NCBI RefSeq assembly: GCF_027531905.1
Contig: NZ_JAPZSU010000021.1
Location: forward strand, 57,842-121,841
DNA length: 64,000 nt
Reading direction: 5' to 3'
Origin: Flavobacterium sp.
Lineage (GTDB): Bacteria > Bacteroidota > Bacteroidia > Flavobacteriales > Flavobacteriaceae
In this document: positions 43,315 to 52,330 of the stretch, piece by piece
How positions within the stretch are numbered: the first letter of the stretch is position 1
How the letters are laid out: each line of letters starts with the position of its first letter
Notes under the pieces: model-generated
Databases searched by the model: none
What the model was told of the DNA's origin: nothing
The model's input: the letters and a program-made list of their open reading frames with translations, nothing else
Program-made: the position numbers and the translations under genes

Positions 43315-44661
43315 CTATTCTGGATCATTCATTTTAAAAGAATCCATAAAGGCAGTCGTGTAATCTCCTGCTATATAACGAGGATCATCCATTAACTGTC
43401 TGTGGAAAGGAATAGTAGTTTTGATTCCTTCAATTACGAATTCATCCAAAGCTCTACGCATTTTGCTAATCGCTTCTTCACGAGTTTGCGCAGTAGTAAT
43501 CAACTTGGCAATCATCGAATCGTAATTTGGCGGAATAGTATATCCAGAATACACGTGAGTATCTAAACGAACTCCGTGTCCGCCTGGCATATGTAAGGTA
43601 GTAATTTTTCCTGGAGAAGGACGGAAATCATTGTAAGGATCTTCCGCATTGATACGACATTCGATAGCATGTAAATTTGGGAAATAATTCTTTCCAGAAA
43701 TTGGCACACCTGCCGCTACTAATATTTGCTCACGAATCAAGTCATAATCTACTACTTGTTCAGTGATTGGGTGTTCTACTTGGATACGAGTATTCATTTC
43801 CATAAAGTAGAAATTACGATGTTTGTCTACTAAAAATTCAACAGTTCCAGCGCCTTCGTATTTAATGTATTCTGCAGCTTTTACAGCAGCTTCACCCATT
43901 TTGGCACGCAACTCATCTGTCATAAACGGAGATGGCGTCTCTTCTGTTAATTTTTGGTGACGACGTTGTACAGAACAATCTCTTTCAGAAAGGTGACATG
44001 CTTTACCGTAAGCATCTCCCACTACTTGAATTTCGATATGACGTGGCTCTTCGATTAATTTCTCTAAGTACATTCCGTCATTACCAAAAGCGGCTGCCGA
44101 TTCTTGACGAGCACCTTCCCAAGCTTTCAATAAATCTTCTTCTTTCCAAACGGCGCGCATCCCTTTTCCACCACCACCAGCAGTTGCTTTCAACATCACT
44201 GGATATCCAAATTCTTTGGCTAATGCTGCTGCTTGTTCGTATGATTCAAGAATTCCAACAGAACCTGGCACACAAGGTACTCCTGCCTCAATCATAGTAG
44301 CTTTTGCAGAAGCTTTATCTCCCATTCGATCAATCATTTCAGGAGCTGCACCAATAAATTTAATACCGTGTTCTTGGCAAATTTTTGAAAACTTAGCGTT
44401 TTCAGAAAGGAATCCATATCCTGGGTGAATGGCATCGGCATTAGTAATTTCTGCTGCTGCAATAATATTTGACATTTTAAGGTACGACAAATTACTTGGT
44501 GCAGGGCCGATACAAACGGCTTCGTCAGCAAATTTTACGTGTAAACTTTCAGCATCTGCAGTAGAGTAAACCGCTACTGTTTTGATTCCCATTTCTCTAC
44601 ACGTTCTAATAACCCTAAGAGCAATCTCTCCTCTATTTGCAATTAATATTTTTTTAAACAT
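43315..44661 (-). CDS. accC: Acetyl-CoA carboxylase biotin carboxylase subunit
   Basis: AccC carboxylates the biotin of AccB with ATP and bicarbonate, the first step of fatty-acid synthesis. ATG 44661 gives 448 residues, the family length; an upstream extension to 44697 is not needed. Visible motifs are [20 protein letters not shown] at the start and the ATP-grasp loop [53 protein letters not shown] and ECRINAEDP follow. It lies downstream of accB (84-bp gap) in the order fabH-accB-accC and ends at a bidirectional terminator. Confidence 0.97.
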   Translation of the reverse strand: MFKKILIANRGEIALRVIRTCREMGIKTVAVYSTADAESLHVKFADEAVCIGPAPSNLSYLKMSNIIAAAEITNADAIHPGYGFLSENAKFSKICQEHGIKFIGAAPEMIDRMGDKASAKATMIEAGVPCVPGSVGILESYEQAAALAKEFGYPVMLKATAGGGGKGMRAVWKEEDLLKAWEGARQESAAAFGNDGMYLEKLIEEPRHIEIQVVGDAYGKACHLSERDCSVQRRHQKLTEETPSPFMTDELRAKMGEAAVKAAEYIKYEGAGTVEFLVDKHRNFYFMEMNTRIQVEHPITEQVVDYDLIREQILVAAGVPISGKNYFPNLHAIECRINAEDPYNDFRPSPGKITTLHMPGGHGVRLDTHVYSGYTIPPNYDSMIAKLITTAQTREEAISKMRRALDEFVIEGIKTTIPFHRQLMDDPRYIAGDYTTAFMDSFKMNDPE

Positions 44662-44745
44662 CTTGTTTTTTTTAAAATTACAAATTCCAATCTTCAAATT
44701 CCAACGTATTGGATTTTGTGATTTGTCTATTGGAATTTTTAAAAA

Positions 44746-45225
44746 TTATGATGGATCTACTAAAAATAAAGGTTGGTCAAACTCTACAGGAGACATATCG
44801 TCTACTAAGATTTTCACGATTTTTCCTGAAACTTCTGATTCAATTTCATTGAAAAGTTTCATGGCTTCAATTACGCAAAGAACATCACCTTTAGCAATTG
44901 TGCTTCCAACTTCAGCAAAAACTGGTTTATCTGGAGCAGGTTTTCTATAGAAAGTACCAATAATTGGAGATTTGATGGTGATAAATTTTGAATTATCCTC
45001 TTTTGGCGCTGCTTCTGGTGTTGCAACAACTGGAGCAATTTGTGGTATAACTGCTGGTTGAATTGCCGCTTGAGTTGGTAATTGCTGAACATAAGTAGTT
45101 TCTGTTACATTACCTTCTAAAGTTGTTCTAATAGTGATTTTCACATCATCCATCTCTAACTTAACCTCAGCAACTCCAGAATTTGCTACAAATTTGATTA
45201 GGTTTTGAATTTCTTTTAAATCCAT
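44746..45225 (-). CDS. accB: Acetyl-CoA carboxylase biotin carboxyl carrier protein
   Basis: The 159-residue protein carries biotin between AccC and the carboxyltransferase. The N-terminal helical segment (MDLKEIQNLIKFVANSGVAE) is followed by a Pro/Ala/Gln-rich linker (residues ~45-80). The biotinyl domain ends with the lysine in IEAMKLFNEIESE near residue 125, and the final strand is FLVDPS. The thumb between strands (PAPDKPVFAEVGSTIAKGD) is typical of AccB. It starts 24 bp after fabH. Confidence 0.97.
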   Translation of the reverse strand: MDLKEIQNLIKFVANSGVAEVKLEMDDVKITIRTTLEGNVTETTYVQQLPTQAAIQPAVIPQIAPVVATPEAAPKEDNSKFITIKSPIIGTFYRKPAPDKPVFAEVGSTIAKGDVLCVIEAMKLFNEIESEVSGKIVKILVDDMSPVEFDQPLFLVDPS

Positions 45226-45249
45226 AATTGTTTTGTTTTTAGTTTTAAT

Positions 45250-46248
45250 TTATTTTGTGTCGTAGGCCCATTTTAAATAAATAGATCCCCAAGTAAATCC
45301 TCCTCCGAAAGCAGCAAATATAATATTATCTCCTTTTTTTAGTTTCTTTTCAAAATCATGAAGCACTAAAGGTAAAGTCGCCGATGTTGTGTTACCATAA
45401 CGCTCGATATTAACTAACACTTTTTCTTCTTCAAGGTTCATTCTGTTGGCTGTTGCATCGATAATTCTTCTGTTAGCTTGGTGAGGTACTAACCAATCAA
45501 CATTTTCATTAGTTAAATTATTTCTTTGCAAAATCAATTCACTTGCATCCGCCATATTGGTTACAGCATATTTAAAAACAGTTTTACCATCTTGAATGAT
45601 GTTGTGCATATTGTTGGCAACCGTTTCAGCGGAAGTTCTAAGAATAGATCCTCCTGCATCAATTTTCAAAAAGTCACGACCTACGCCATCGCTTCTTAAA
45701 TATTCATCTTTCAAACCATAGCCTTCATAATTAGGTTCGAATAAAACGGCTCCAGCACCATCACCAAAAATAATACAAGTGGCTCTATCCGTATAATCAA
45801 TAATAGAAGACATTTTATCAGCCCCTATTAATAGTACTTTTTTATATCTTCCTGATTGTATGTAGGCTGCAGCTGTAGACATTCCGTATAAAAAACTAGA
45901 ACAAGCAGCTTGTAAATCATAAGCAAACGCATTGGTTGCTCCAATTTCTGTTGCCACATAAACACCTGTTGAAGCTACAGGCATATCAGGTGTAGCGGTT
46001 GCCATAATTACCATATCAATTTCAAGTGGATCGATATTGGCTTTTGCTATTAAATCTTGAGCGGCTTTTATGGCCAAAAATGAAGTTCCTCTTCCTTCTT
46101 CCTTTAATATTCTTCTTTCTTTAATTCCTGTACGAGTAGTGATCCATTCATCATTGGTATCCACCATGGTTTCCAATACTTTATTAGAAAGCACAAAGTC
46201 AGGAACATACCCACCTACTGCGGTAATTGCTGCGGTAATTGCATTCAT
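45250..46248 (-). CDS. fabH: Beta-ketoacyl-ACP synthase III
   Basis: FabH condenses acetyl-CoA (or branched acyl-CoA, common in Flavobacteria) with malonyl-ACP to start fatty-acid chains. The 332-residue protein has the catalytic Cys in YDLQAACSSFLYGM near residue 115, His in DWLVPHQANRRIID and Asn-region AAFGGGFTWGSIYLKW. The N-terminal motif DEWITTRTGIKERR binds CoA. It heads fabH-accB-accC, and a terminator at 46372-46398 separates it from rpmF, so a promoter must lie in 46249-46371. Confidence 0.97.
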   Translation of the reverse strand: MNAITAAITAVGGYVPDFVLSNKVLETMVDTNDEWITTRTGIKERRILKEEGRGTSFLAIKAAQDLIAKANIDPLEIDMVIMATATPDMPVASTGVYVATEIGATNAFAYDLQAACSSFLYGMSTAAAYIQSGRYKKVLLIGADKMSSIIDYTDRATCIIFGDGAGAVLFEPNYEGYGLKDEYLRSDGVGRDFLKIDAGGSILRTSAETVANNMHNIIQDGKTVFKYAVTNMADASELILQRNNLTNENVDWLVPHQANRRIIDATANRMNLEEEKVLVNIERYGNTTSATLPLVLHDFEKKLKKGDNIIFAAFGGGFTWGSIYLKWAYDTK

Positions 46249-46371
46249 TGTGTATGACTATTACTATCAAATATTGCTACTTGATTTTTTAATTTAAAAG
46301 ACCCGAAAATTACAAAATTTATTCTAAAAGTACTGTTTTAGCTTTTCTTATTTTAGAAAATTATAAACAAT

Positions 46372-46398
46372 AAAAAAAACTCCCACAAAGTGAGAGTT
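46372..46398 (-). terminator. Terminator of the DUF177-rpmF transcript
   Basis: AACTCTCAC and GTGGGAGTT (minus strand) pair around a TTT centre with one G-T pair, then T residues (A run 46372-46379 on the plus strand). It separates rpmF from fabH, which in many bacteria are one operon. Confidence 0.8.
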
Positions 46399-46421
46399 CT
46401 ACTATTTTTTGCTAAAACGTA

Positions 46422-46616
46422 TTAAGCAACAGCTACAGATTTATCTATAACAACTTGCCCTCTGTAGTACATTTTACCTTCATGCCAGTAAGCTCTGTGG
46501 TATAAATGTGCTTCTCCTGTAATAGGACAAGTAGCGATTTGAGCTACAGTTGCTTTGTAATGTGTTCTTCTCTTATCTCTTCTTGTTTTCGAGACTTTTC
46601 TTTTAGGATGTGCCAT
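46422..46616 (-). CDS. rpmF: 50S ribosomal protein L32
   Basis: The 64-residue basic protein starts [20 protein letters not shown], the L32 hallmark. [17 protein letters not shown] follows, in which only one cysteine of the zinc-ribbon pattern remains, as in zinc-independent L32 variants. It follows the DUF177 gene by 9 bp, a conserved arrangement in bacteria. Confidence 0.96.
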   Translation of the reverse strand: MAHPKRKVSKTRRDKRRTHYKATVAQIATCPITGEAHLYHRAYWHEGKMYYRGQVVIDKSVAVA

Positions 46617-46625
46617 TTTACTATA

Positions 46626-47189
46626 TTATTTATCCGTTAATAGTTGCTTTAATTTGTCCCATCTAGGGTCAATATTATCTTGATTCTCTTGTTGTGTATT
46701 CTCTTTATTCTTCTCTTTTACTTCTTTTTTTGCAGTCATTATTTTAAGCTTTTCTAAAGCTTCTGATTGCAAAGTACCATCTTTTACCCCAGGATGCACT
46801 CTTTTTAAGGGAATTGACAACACTATCATTTCATAAATGTACTGAGCAATATCTACCTCAAATTCTCCAAATGGCAAAATCAATAACTCATCGTTGTCAT
46901 TATTAAACATTTCTCCGAAACGAACAATTAATTTAATTTTACCTTTTATTGGCAAATCAAATTCTTCCCCTGTTAAATCACAAGGTACTTGAACGGTTCC
47001 TTTGTGTTTAAAATCTAATTCTAATAAATTCGCTTTTTTTTCTAAAACTACATTTACTTTGATGTTTGATTTTTCAAACTCACTAAAGTCAAAGATCTCA
47101 AAGAACGAATTATTGATTTGGTATTCAAATTGATGTTTCCCTAGCTTCAATCCCACGAATGGAATTATGAATTCTTTTCTCTTGTTCAT
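46626..47189 (-). CDS. DUF177 (YceD) family protein
   Basis: The 187-residue protein belongs to the YceD/DUF177 family that almost always precedes rpmF and has been linked to 23S rRNA processing. Visible are the central strand region ELDFKHKGTVQVPCDLTGEEF with one cysteine of the usual motif, and ELLILPFGEFEVDIAQYIYEM. The segment VLSIPLKRVHPG follows, and the end is basic and Gln/Asn-rich (WDKLKQLLTDK). Its position 9 bp upstream of rpmF supports the assignment. Confidence 0.92.
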   Translation of the reverse strand: MNKRKEFIIPFVGLKLGKHQFEYQINNSFFEIFDFSEFEKSNIKVNVVLEKKANLLELDFKHKGTVQVPCDLTGEEFDLPIKGKIKLIVRFGEMFNNDNDELLILPFGEFEVDIAQYIYEMIVLSIPLKRVHPGVKDGTLQSEALEKLKIMTAKKEVKEKNKENTQQENQDNIDPRWDKLKQLLTDK

Positions 47190-47284
47190 TTCATCAACAA
47201 TTTTCCCTATTCTGAATTGTCTGAATCGGGGTGCAAAGATATAAAATTATTATAAATCTAATAATGTTATTCACCTTTTTTTGT

Positions 47285-48334
47285 TTATAACTGTTTTTCT
47301 TTTGATTTTAGTGGATTTGAACTCACCTCTTCATGTTGCATTCTTGATTTATAGATATCTATAGCCAGATAAACGGCTTCTTTAAAAGAAGTAAAATCCG
47401 CTTGGTTTTTTCCCGCAATATCAAAGGCTGTACCATGATCGGGCGAAGTTCTTATCTTATTTAACCCTGCGGTATAATTTACTCCTCGACCAAAAGACAA
47501 AGTCTTAAATGGAATCAATCCTTGATCATGATACGTAGCAATAATGGCATCGTATTTCTCATAATGATTGCTTCCAAAAAAACTATCTGCAGGAAAAGGA
47601 CCAAAAACAAGAGTACCCTTGTCGAATATTTTTTTCAACGTTGGCTTAAGCACAGCATCATCCTCTGAGCCAATCACTCCTCCATCACCACAATGTGGGT
47701 TCAACCCGAGCACAGCAATCTTAGGCTTATTGATACTAAAGTCCCTAATTAAAGTTTGCCTTACCGTTTCTATTTTCTTTTTAATTAATTCCTCTGTCAA
47801 ATGCCCCGCTACTTCATTCAATGGCACATGATCCGTAAGTAAACCTACACGCAAATTATCGCTCACCATCAGCATTAAGGCATCGCCTTCTAACTCTTGC
47901 GCTAAATAATCGGTATGCCCTGGAAATTTAAAGCCATCCGATTGAATATTGTATTTATTGATTGGAGCTGTAACTAAAACATCTACAATTCCTTCTTTTA
48001 AAGCTTTGGTCGCAGCCACAAATGACTTGATAGCATATTCACCCACTTTATCATCGTTGGTTCCTAAATTCAAATCAACACCTTCTCGCCATAAATTATA
48101 GACATTAATTTTGCCTAAAACTATTTGATCTAGTTTATCAATACCATGAATACTCGAAGTAGATTCAATGCTTTTCTTCAAAAAGGAAACAATTTTTACA
48201 TTAGCAAAAATTACTGGAGTACAAAATTCCAACATTCGAGCATCCTCAAAAGTTTTTAAGACTACTTCGCTTCCAATACCGTTTAAATCTCCTATCGAAA
48301 TTCCAACTATTATATTTTCTGCTGTTTTATTCAT
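47285..48334 (-). CDS. pdxA: 4-hydroxythreonine-4-phosphate dehydrogenase
   Basis: PdxA oxidises 4-phosphohydroxy-L-threonine in the DXP-dependent pyridoxal phosphate pathway. ATG 48334 gives 349 residues; the frame to 48460 extends into the divergent ribE promoter and start region and is not plausible. Motifs include ISIGDLNGIGSEVVLKTFED at the start and LVTAPINKYNIQSDGFKFPGHTDYLA (metal and substrate His, motif longer than shown here). AVLGLNPHCGDGGVIGSED and ATYHDQGLIPFKTLSF follow, and RTSPDHGTAFDIAG ends the core. It is divergent from ribE with a 57-bp gap. Confidence 0.96.
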   Translation of the reverse strand: MNKTAENIIVGISIGDLNGIGSEVVLKTFEDARMLEFCTPVIFANVKIVSFLKKSIESTSSIHGIDKLDQIVLGKINVYNLWREGVDLNLGTNDDKVGEYAIKSFVAATKALKEGIVDVLVTAPINKYNIQSDGFKFPGHTDYLAQELEGDALMLMVSDNLRVGLLTDHVPLNEVAGHLTEELIKKKIETVRQTLIRDFSINKPKIAVLGLNPHCGDGGVIGSEDDAVLKPTLKKIFDKGTLVFGPFPADSFFGSNHYEKYDAIIATYHDQGLIPFKTLSFGRGVNYTAGLNKIRTSPDHGTAFDIAGKNQADFTSFKEAVYLAIDIYKSRMQHEEVSSNPLKSKEKQL

Positions 48335-48391
48335 GAGCTCCCGTTTTTTATTGCTAATTTTGAACTGCAAATTTAGTAAAATAAAATAAGA

Positions 48392-48979
48392 ATGTTTACA
48401 GGAATCATAGAAACCCTTGGCATTGTAACAGAAATAAAAAAAGAGCAAAACAACTTGCACCTTAGCCTATCTTCTGACATTACACCCGAGCTAAAAATAG
48501 ACCAAAGTGTGGCGCATAATGGCATTTGTCTTACAGTAGTCGCTATAAACGGAACCCAATACACTGTTACTGCCATCTCCGAAACCATTAATAAAACCAA
48601 TATTGATAGCTGGAGCATCAATGATAAAATCAACCTGGAAAGAGCCATGAAATTAGGCGATCGTTTAGATGGTCATATTGTACAAGGACACGTGGATCAA
48701 ACTGCCACTTGTGTTGAAGCGTATGAAACCAATGGAAGTTGGCACTACACTTTTGAATACGATCCCAACCGAAGTAACATTACCATCGAGAAAGGATCGA
48801 TAACTGTTAACGGCGTGAGCCTTACTGTTGTTAATTCAGAAAAAAACAAGTTTAGTGTCGCCATCATTCCTTACACCTACGAACACACGAATTTTCATAA
48901 TTTTAAGGTGGGTACAATTGTAAATCTAGAATTTGATGTAATCGGAAAATATGTAGCTCGCTTGCATGCGTTAAACTAA
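48392..48979 (+). CDS. ribE: Riboflavin synthase alpha chain
   Basis: RibE dismutates two molecules of 6,7-dimethyl-8-ribityllumazine to riboflavin. The 195-residue protein begins MFTGIIETLGIV and has two homologous lumazine-binding domains. The first holds SVAHNGICLTVV and the link GDRLDGHIVQGHVDQTA. The second holds GSITVNGVSLTVVN and ends HTNFHNFKVGTIVNLEFD. This is the standard length and order. A single gene, it is divergent from pdxA and ends at a bidirectional terminator. Confidence 0.96.
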   Translation: MFTGIIETLGIVTEIKKEQNNLHLSLSSDITPELKIDQSVAHNGICLTVVAINGTQYTVTAISETINKTNIDSWSINDKINLERAMKLGDRLDGHIVQGHVDQTATCVEAYETNGSWHYTFEYDPNRSNITIEKGSITVNGVSLTVVNSEKNKFSVAIIPYTYEHTNFHNFKVGTIVNLEFDVIGKYVARLHALN

Positions 48980-49014
48980 AATCCAATTAGGATTTAAAAA
49001 CCGACCTACAAAAA

Positions 49015-49052
49015 AAAGCAAAAACTCCAAGTTATCTTGGAGTTTTTGCTTT
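49015..49052. terminator. Bidirectional terminator overlapping the end of a small gene
   Basis: AAAAGCAAAAACTCCAAG and CTTGGAGTTTTTGCTTTT form a perfect 18-bp stem with loop TTAT. The TAA stop of the minus-strand small gene (49032-49034) lies at the loop, so its last codons form one arm. Confidence 0.85.
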
Positions 49053-49244
49053 TAATTTATAATAAATAAAATAAAAGCCATAAAGAATAGAGAGGAAAAC
49101 CACTATACCAATATAGTCATCAATTGGTAATTTTGGCGGTGGTGGCGGTTTTCTAGGACTTGGCGGTGTTGGAGCTGCATATAATGACATATTACTAATC
49201 AAAAGCAACAAAAACCCAGTTATTCTTTTTAAATTGTCTTTCAT
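49032..49244 (-). CDS. Small proline-rich membrane protein
   Basis: The 70-residue protein starts at ATG 49244; an in-frame ATG four codons upstream is less suitable. The signal-like N-terminus (MKDNLKRITGFLLLLISNMS) is followed by a Pro-rich segment (TPPSPRKPPPPPKLPIDDY). A transmembrane helix (GIVVFLSILYGFYFIYY) and a basic tail close it. This is the pattern of short Flavobacterium proteins that I know only as hypothetical. Its stop is inside the loop of a terminator hairpin shared with ribE. Confidence 0.65.
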   Translation of the reverse strand: MKDNLKRITGFLLLLISNMSLYAAPTPPSPRKPPPPPKLPIDDYIGIVVFLSILYGFYFIYYKLKAKTPR

Positions 49245-49338
49245 AAATATGCGCATATTAGCAAACTAATTCCTTATTTGCTTGGCAAAATAAGTAATAT
49301 TTTTATTGATAAAAAAATAAAAATACTATTTTTATCAG

Positions 49339-49370
49339 AAAACCCTTCCTGAAATTTTCAAGAAGGGTTT
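49339..49370 (-). terminator. Terminator of the CAT-anticodon tRNA
   Basis: AAACCCTTC (49340-49348, plus strand) pairs with GAAGGGTTT (49362-49370), with partial inner CTGAAA/TTTCAA pairing. It lies 9 bp past the tRNA 3' end. Confidence 0.75.
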
Positions 49371-49379
49371 ACTTACTTG

Positions 49380-49453
49380 TGGTCCCACCTGGGCTCGAAC
49401 CAGGGACCACCTGATTATGAGTCAGGTGCTCTAACCAGCTGAGCTATAGGACC
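49380..49453 (-). tRNA. tRNA with anticodon CAT, probably tRNA-Ile2
   Basis: The gene is 74 nt with a complete cloverleaf. Acceptor GGTCCTA/TGGGACC, anticodon stem CCTGA/TCAGG and loop CTCATAA give CAT. CAT can be elongator Met or, with lysidine at C34, Ile for AUA. The pairs C4-G69 and C5-G68 and A73 agree with determinants of tRNA-Ile2 in E. coli, which makes Ile2 more likely. This is not certain. CCA is not encoded. Confidence 0.85.
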
Positions 49454-49589
49454 GGTTAAGAGTTTGCAATATTACTATATTTTTTGGTTTAGACCAAATA
49501 TTTTGGTCGTGGATTTTGAATTTTATCACCATTTACAAAATCAAAAAACGGAATCTACTGATAATGAAGTCCTCAAAAAAATTAAAAAA

Positions 49590-49991
49590 TCATTTAATTT
49601 CTTGACATAATTCTATTAAAACTCCATTTGTAGTTTTAGGATGCAAAAATGCAACCCATTTATTGTCGGCACCTTTCTTTGGTGTTGGATTTAAAACCAC
49701 AAATCCTTCGCTTTCCAATCTTGCTATTTCCGCAACAATATCAGTTACATCAAAGGCAATATGATGAATTCCTTCTCCTTTTTTTTCAATGAATTTAGCA
49801 ATGGGACTTTCAGGATGAGTGGCTTCTAATAATTCTATTTTATTAGGCCCATTTTGAAAAAAAGCCGTTTTCACTCCTTCAGAAACCACTTCTTCTTCTT
49901 TGTAAGCGGGCGCTCCGAATAACTTTTCGAAAAGTACATTAGACGTTTGTAAATCTTTGACCGCTATTCCTATATGTTCTATTTTATTCAT
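49590..49991 (-). CDS. mce: Methylmalonyl-CoA epimerase
   Basis: The enzyme converts (S)- to (R)-methylmalonyl-CoA in propionate metabolism. ATG 49991 gives 133 residues, the usual size; the frame to 50057 runs into the preceding gene. Two VOC modules are visible. Metal and catalytic residues sit in IEHIGIAVKDLQTSN (His), KIELLEATHPES (Glu), GIHHIAFDVTDIV (His) and GVLIELCQ (Glu). It follows the 768-residue protein gene after a 32-bp gap on the same strand. Confidence 0.93.
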   Translation of the reverse strand: MNKIEHIGIAVKDLQTSNVLFEKLFGAPAYKEEEVVSEGVKTAFFQNGPNKIELLEATHPESPIAKFIEKKGEGIHHIAFDVTDIVAEIARLESEGFVVLNPTPKKGADNKWVAFLHPKTTNGVLIELCQEIK

Positions 49992-50023
49992 TTGTCTCAC
50001 TTTTAAAAACGCAAATATACCAA

Positions 50024-52330
50024 CTATTGATTGACATACGTCCTGAAATATCCGCATTCTCCTATGACCTCTTGATAGTATTTAGTATCCGAATAACTCG
50101 TTTTCAATTTTACGAAGCCATCAAATGCAATAAAATTTACTTTTTCCTCTGGAATCTCCCAAACATTTGCAATCGCACTATACTTCTTGTTGTAGTATTC
50201 GTTTCGCTCACATTTTGCAATCATGTATAAGCATTTCGCTTTCTGCTCTTTGTTATTGGCTGCCTCAAATGCTTTTTGATAATACATTTTGGCTAGGCTA
50301 CAATCCGTAATCATGTTTTTTATTGGCGCTCTAAAACTATAAGGACTAGAACCATAGCCCGAAATTTTGGATTCATAAAAAATACGGGCATTACCAAAAT
50401 GAGTGATATTATAAAAGGCATTGCCTAATAACAAACTATTGGTATATACCTCTTCCTTAGCCGCAATCTTATCTTGCATTGTTTTGATAGTGGTCAGAAA
50501 ATCCAATTGCGAATACTTCTTTTTTTGATACGCTGCATGATCACAATCGTGACAATCTTTAATGCTTCCATTAAAAGGATTGCCATAAAAAACCGTATTT
50601 TGAAGCGAATCAGATTGCTTCATGAACTCGATAGCTGCAGGAATATCATTTTTGAAAGTAGCTTTGACCGCTTGAAAATTATTTATATCAGCTAACTTTA
50701 CATCATACACACTTTGCGCTACTTGTTCTAAGTCTGTTTTGTTTGTTTTGGTTAAAAAATCTTTCATGGCTTGCAAATCGGCAGTGACGTCATAAAAATT
50801 ATTTCCATACCCCCAGTAATCATTGGCGTCATCAAACAATTCAGCCATCACTCTGTTCCCACTAGCTCTGTATAGCGCTGCTAAATATTTTTTACTCCAA
50901 TTGGCAGCATTTTGGTATCTGAATTCCGGAATTCCTTTTTCTTTGGGGAGTTCGTGGTATAACCAATTCAAATCTTTGATAATTATCTTTTCATTTTGAG
51001 CGCTTAACTTTTCAATTTTGCTCAAATTATTTACAAAACGAAGCAAACGCAGCTGGTAATTGGCTAGTTTTTTCGCAGGCATTTTTTGTTCAACTTTAGC
51101 ATAAACAACCTCAGCTTTCGCGAAATCTTCTCTTAAAGTATATAAATACCCCAAAGCCATATCCCACAAATACGGTTGAGCTGTGGTTCCAGCCTCAGCT
51201 ATTTTGGTTACTAACCCTAAAACTTTGGCGTCAATCTTCTTTTTATTGTCGGATTTGTTTTCGGTAACGGTTTGTTTTTTTATAGCATTACTTTGCTCTG
51301 TTTTAGAGAAAGAATGATTCATATTTTGCTCAGTCTTGTTAATCAAACGCGTCAAGAGATAATCCAAATGCGTAGATTTTGGATCTAATTCAAAGATTTT
51401 TTCTATAGCACGCACCTCGTCTTTGTAATATCCTTGAATCGCCCAAAGTGCTGCTTTTTCTTTATTATCTTTGGCCATAGCCAGAGAAGCGTTCCAATCT
51501 TTTTCGTCTTGTGGATGAAAATTATATGCCGAAACAACTCGCATTTCGGGGCATTTGTCAAAAACTACTGCATAGAGATAATTTGACTTAGCGTACTCTT
51601 TTTCTTTATAATAAAATCCTGCCAAATAAGATAAAGCACGATAATACAACACATTTTTTGGAACAGTTGCTTCTGTTTTTTGAAAAAAATCAAAAGCTTC
51701 TTTGCGATAATCACTATAAAAATAAGCCTTCAAGGTTTGAAACCAATACCTATTTTTTAAAAAGGTGTCTTTGGTGTTTTTGTAATTGTTTTCGATTGCT
51801 TTTACTGTTTGAGCCCCTTTAAACTTTTTTACTGGAACGGGATCATAACTCCAATAATCCGTGTTTACAGAAACTGTTTCAATTTGTTTTGCTAGGTACA
51901 AAAAATCGATAAAGTTTTTAATTTTTGGGTCACTTAACTTCAATTTGGATTCCCATTTCACGACATTTTTAGTGCTTTTTTTGGTTTTATAAAAAGCATA
52001 AATATCTTGAACCGCAACAGCGCTACTGTCCAACAAAAAGTAACGAACAGCAGCCGAATCCGCTTTCCCTTTTAGATACGTTTCCCAATCATTTTGAATT
52101 GATTCGTTGAACCTCGTGTTATAATTTACCTCAAAACCAATGGAATAAAAAACATCCCCAGACAAGAACAAGGGTTCGTAGGAGGTGTCTACAAAGGTTT
52201 CGGGAGTGAAATTAGAATCAAATGAAAAATTATTATAATCACCATCAGAACAGGCGTAGATTATACCATACACCATAAGTAAAACGGCGCTAAAAAACAG
52301 CAATAACTTGCTCAAAAATTGATTTTTCAT
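50024..52330 (-). CDS. Large exported protein of unknown function, probable lipoprotein
   Basis: I do not recognise a named domain. The 768-residue product starts with a signal sequence (MKNQFLSKLLLFFSAVLLMV) and a cysteine in IIYACSDGD at about 27, so it is probably lipidated. The body is largely helical with tetratricopeptide-like spacing, for example ALSYLAGFYYKEKEYAKSNY near residue 230 and MALGYLYTLREDFAKAEVVY near 390. An isolated cysteine pair lies in IKDCHDCDHAAYQKK near residue 590. Its ATG lies 41 bp inside the preceding gene (52290-53294). Such overlap suggests translational coupling and a shared job in the envelope. Confidence 0.75.
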   Translation of the reverse strand: MKNQFLSKLLLFFSAVLLMVYGIIYACSDGDYNNFSFDSNFTPETFVDTSYEPLFLSGDVFYSIGFEVNYNTRFNESIQNDWETYLKGKADSAAVRYFLLDSSAVAVQDIYAFYKTKKSTKNVVKWESKLKLSDPKIKNFIDFLYLAKQIETVSVNTDYWSYDPVPVKKFKGAQTVKAIENNYKNTKDTFLKNRYWFQTLKAYFYSDYRKEAFDFFQKTEATVPKNVLYYRALSYLAGFYYKEKEYAKSNYLYAVVFDKCPEMRVVSAYNFHPQDEKDWNASLAMAKDNKEKAALWAIQGYYKDEVRAIEKIFELDPKSTHLDYLLTRLINKTEQNMNHSFSKTEQSNAIKKQTVTENKSDNKKKIDAKVLGLVTKIAEAGTTAQPYLWDMALGYLYTLREDFAKAEVVYAKVEQKMPAKKLANYQLRLLRFVNNLSKIEKLSAQNEKIIIKDLNWLYHELPKEKGIPEFRYQNAANWSKKYLAALYRASGNRVMAELFDDANDYWGYGNNFYDVTADLQAMKDFLTKTNKTDLEQVAQSVYDVKLADINNFQAVKATFKNDIPAAIEFMKQSDSLQNTVFYGNPFNGSIKDCHDCDHAAYQKKKYSQLDFLTTIKTMQDKIAAKEEVYTNSLLLGNAFYNITHFGNARIFYESKISGYGSSPYSFRAPIKNMITDCSLAKMYYQKAFEAANNKEQKAKCLYMIAKCERNEYYNKKYSAIANVWEIPEEKVNFIAFDGFVKLKTSYSDTKYYQEVIGECGYFRTYVNQ

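Noticed and set aside
48334..48460. Longer start for pdxA
   Set aside because: The added 42 residues would overlap ribE, and family similarity begins right after ATG 48334.
49380..49453. Firm call of tRNA-Met for the CAT tRNA
   Set aside because: Anticodon CAT does not separate elongator Met from Ile2, and the acceptor-stem pairs favour Ile2.
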